Below are positions 63,210-64,000 of a stretch of DNA of 64,000 bases, piece by piece. The stretch is from NCBI GenBank assembly GCA_023410645.1, contig JAEYPQ010000065.1, positions 124,001 through 188,000 on the forward strand, given 5' to 3'. The position numbers and the translations under genes were made by a program. The first letter of the stretch is position 1, and each line of letters opens with the position of its first letter. The DNA is from Bacillota bacterium (GTDB lineage: Bacteria; Bacillota; Clostridia; TANB77; CAG-465). The notes below the pieces were generated by a model that made no database searches, was not told where the DNA came from, and worked only from the letters and a program-made list of their open reading frames with translations.

Positions 63210-64000
63210 TTTGGAAATTAAAGATGGTAACAAAAAGAAATTACTTATCTTTGTGGTTATATTATTAATAGTTTCAATTATAATTTGTTATTTTATAACC
63301 ATAAATTTAAGTAATGAGTATAAAAAAAGATTACAATATTTTTCTAATATTGTATTTGATAATATAAATGAAAAATATCCTGATGCAGAACAAAATATAA
63401 TAAAAGATGTTTTTAGTAGTGATAACACTAATACAAATAATATTTTAGGTAAATATGGGATTTATACTGATAATATTGACTTTAAAATTAATTTCTTAGA
63501 TTTTACAACTATCACTTTTCTTAGTATTTGTATTCTTGCCATATCTCTTATACTAATAATGTTATTTTTTATCTTATGCTATATAAAAAAACAAGATAAA
63601 AGAGTAGTAAGATTAACTGAATATTCGGATCAGGTTTTAAATAATAATTATAACTTAGATATTAGAGATAATGATGAAAGTAATTTAAGCATATTAAAAA
63701 ATAAAATTTATGATATTACAGTAATGTTAAAAGAAAAAAATGAGCTTTTAGAGGATGATAAAAGAAAAATAGAGAGATTAATTGCAGATATTTCACATCA
63801 GATAAAAACTCCACTTACTTCGCTAAATATATTAAATGATTTGATGTATGAAGATTTACCTAAAGAAAAAAAGGATGAGTTTTTGAAAAATATTTCAAAA
63901 GAGCTAAATAAAATCGATTGGTTAGTTAAAAATCTACTTAATTTAGCAAAACTTGATTCTAAAACCTTAATATTAAAAAAAGAAAAGGTAAATTTACTAT
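63202..64000 (+). CDS. sensor histidine kinase, cut by the window end
   Basis: About 266 residues are visible and the frame is open at the right edge. Two membrane helices (about 14-35 and near 100-125) flank an extracellular region of about 65 residues. The HisKA box reads ADISHQIKTPLTSLNILNDL; the ATPase domain lies beyond the window. The start is uncertain: GTG 63202 overlaps the regulator gene by 8 bases, and TTG 63211 is in the same frame with GGTGA just upstream. Cognate to the regulator at 62538. Confidence 0.9.
   Translation, partial: MNNLEIKDGNKKKLLIFVVILLIVSIIICYFITINLSNEYKKRLQYFSNIVFDNINEKYPDAEQNIIKDVFSSDNTNTNNILGKYGIYTDNIDFKINFLDFTTITFLSICILAISLILIMLFFILCYIKKQDKRVVRLTEYSDQVLNNNYNLDIRDNDESNLSILKNKIYDITVMLKEKNELLEDDKRKIERLIADISHQIKTPLTSLNILNDLMYEDLPKEKKDEFLKNISKELNKIDWLVKNLLNLAKLDSKTLILKKEKVNLL

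Overview
The window is AT-rich, with strong Shine-Dalgarno sites, TTGACA/TATAAT promoters and hairpin-plus-T-tract terminators. Its gene content is that of a low-GC Firmicute of the clostridial type: SpoVG, Asp23/AmaP/DUF2273, DisA, CarD-like, VanS-like kinase, DUF1540, SpoIIIE/FtsK. The many prepilin-like surface proteins that start KGISLIVLVITIIV suggest an uncultured gut Clostridia lineage; that placement is an inference.

Layout. 0-10 kb: end of an unknown gene, DUF2344, spoVG, uvrC (short form), DUF1540, an XRE regulator, then asp23-amaP-DUF2273-nusB-xseA-xseB, a small unknown gene, a membrane protein and a HELGH metalloprotease-like protein. 10-14 kb: rpmG-secE-nusG-rplK-rplA-[L10 leader]-rplJ-rplL, closed by a terminator where rpoB is usually found. 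14-21 kb: unknown genes, tmRNA, radA-disA-polyprenyl synthase-uppS, carD. 21-29 kb: a MurE-type ligase coupled to a ureohydrolase, TetR, a Cys-rich miniprotein diverging from gpmA, and a Lon-family protease. 29-52 kb: an accessory surface region with five prepilin-like proteins carrying Gly-rich, FGE/C-lectin-like, CBM2-like and repeat modules. It also holds a VanW-VanR-VanS-like group flanked by two paralogous BNR-repeat membrane proteins, and the housekeeping tsaE-tsaB-rimI genes. 52-59 kb: pyrimidine-nucleoside phosphorylase, rsmD, a coiled-coil protein, ftsK, def and a membrane protein. 59-64 kb: a sixth prepilin-like protein ending in a Gly-rich domain, then a two-component system cut by the window end.

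Main discovery candidate. The two Gly-rich prepilin-like genes (29005-31914 and 59363-62356) are each broken into several reading frames. In both, the whole protein is restored by skipping one C at each of three places. All six places share one form: the codon at the break is CGG, followed by A or T, so skipping its C gives a glycine codon GGA or GGT. CGG is otherwise nearly absent: I found only three other in-frame CGG codons in the window by eye. In the first gene the protein is a tandem duplication. The extra C is kept at the same place in both copies although the surrounding third codon positions have diverged. No other gene here is frameshifted. This pattern suggests a programmed or codon-starvation +1 frameshift at CGG in surface proteins. 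A sequencing artefact or reinitiation must still be excluded.

Other leads: four 11-bp-spaced direct repeats in front of the VanW-like gene; a dyad carrying the -35 boxes of two divergent promoters at 25.4 kb; a hairpin that buries a ribosome binding site at 7.7 kb; a UvrC that lacks its C-terminal HhH domain; and a non-DAP-type MurE coupled to a ureohydrolase.
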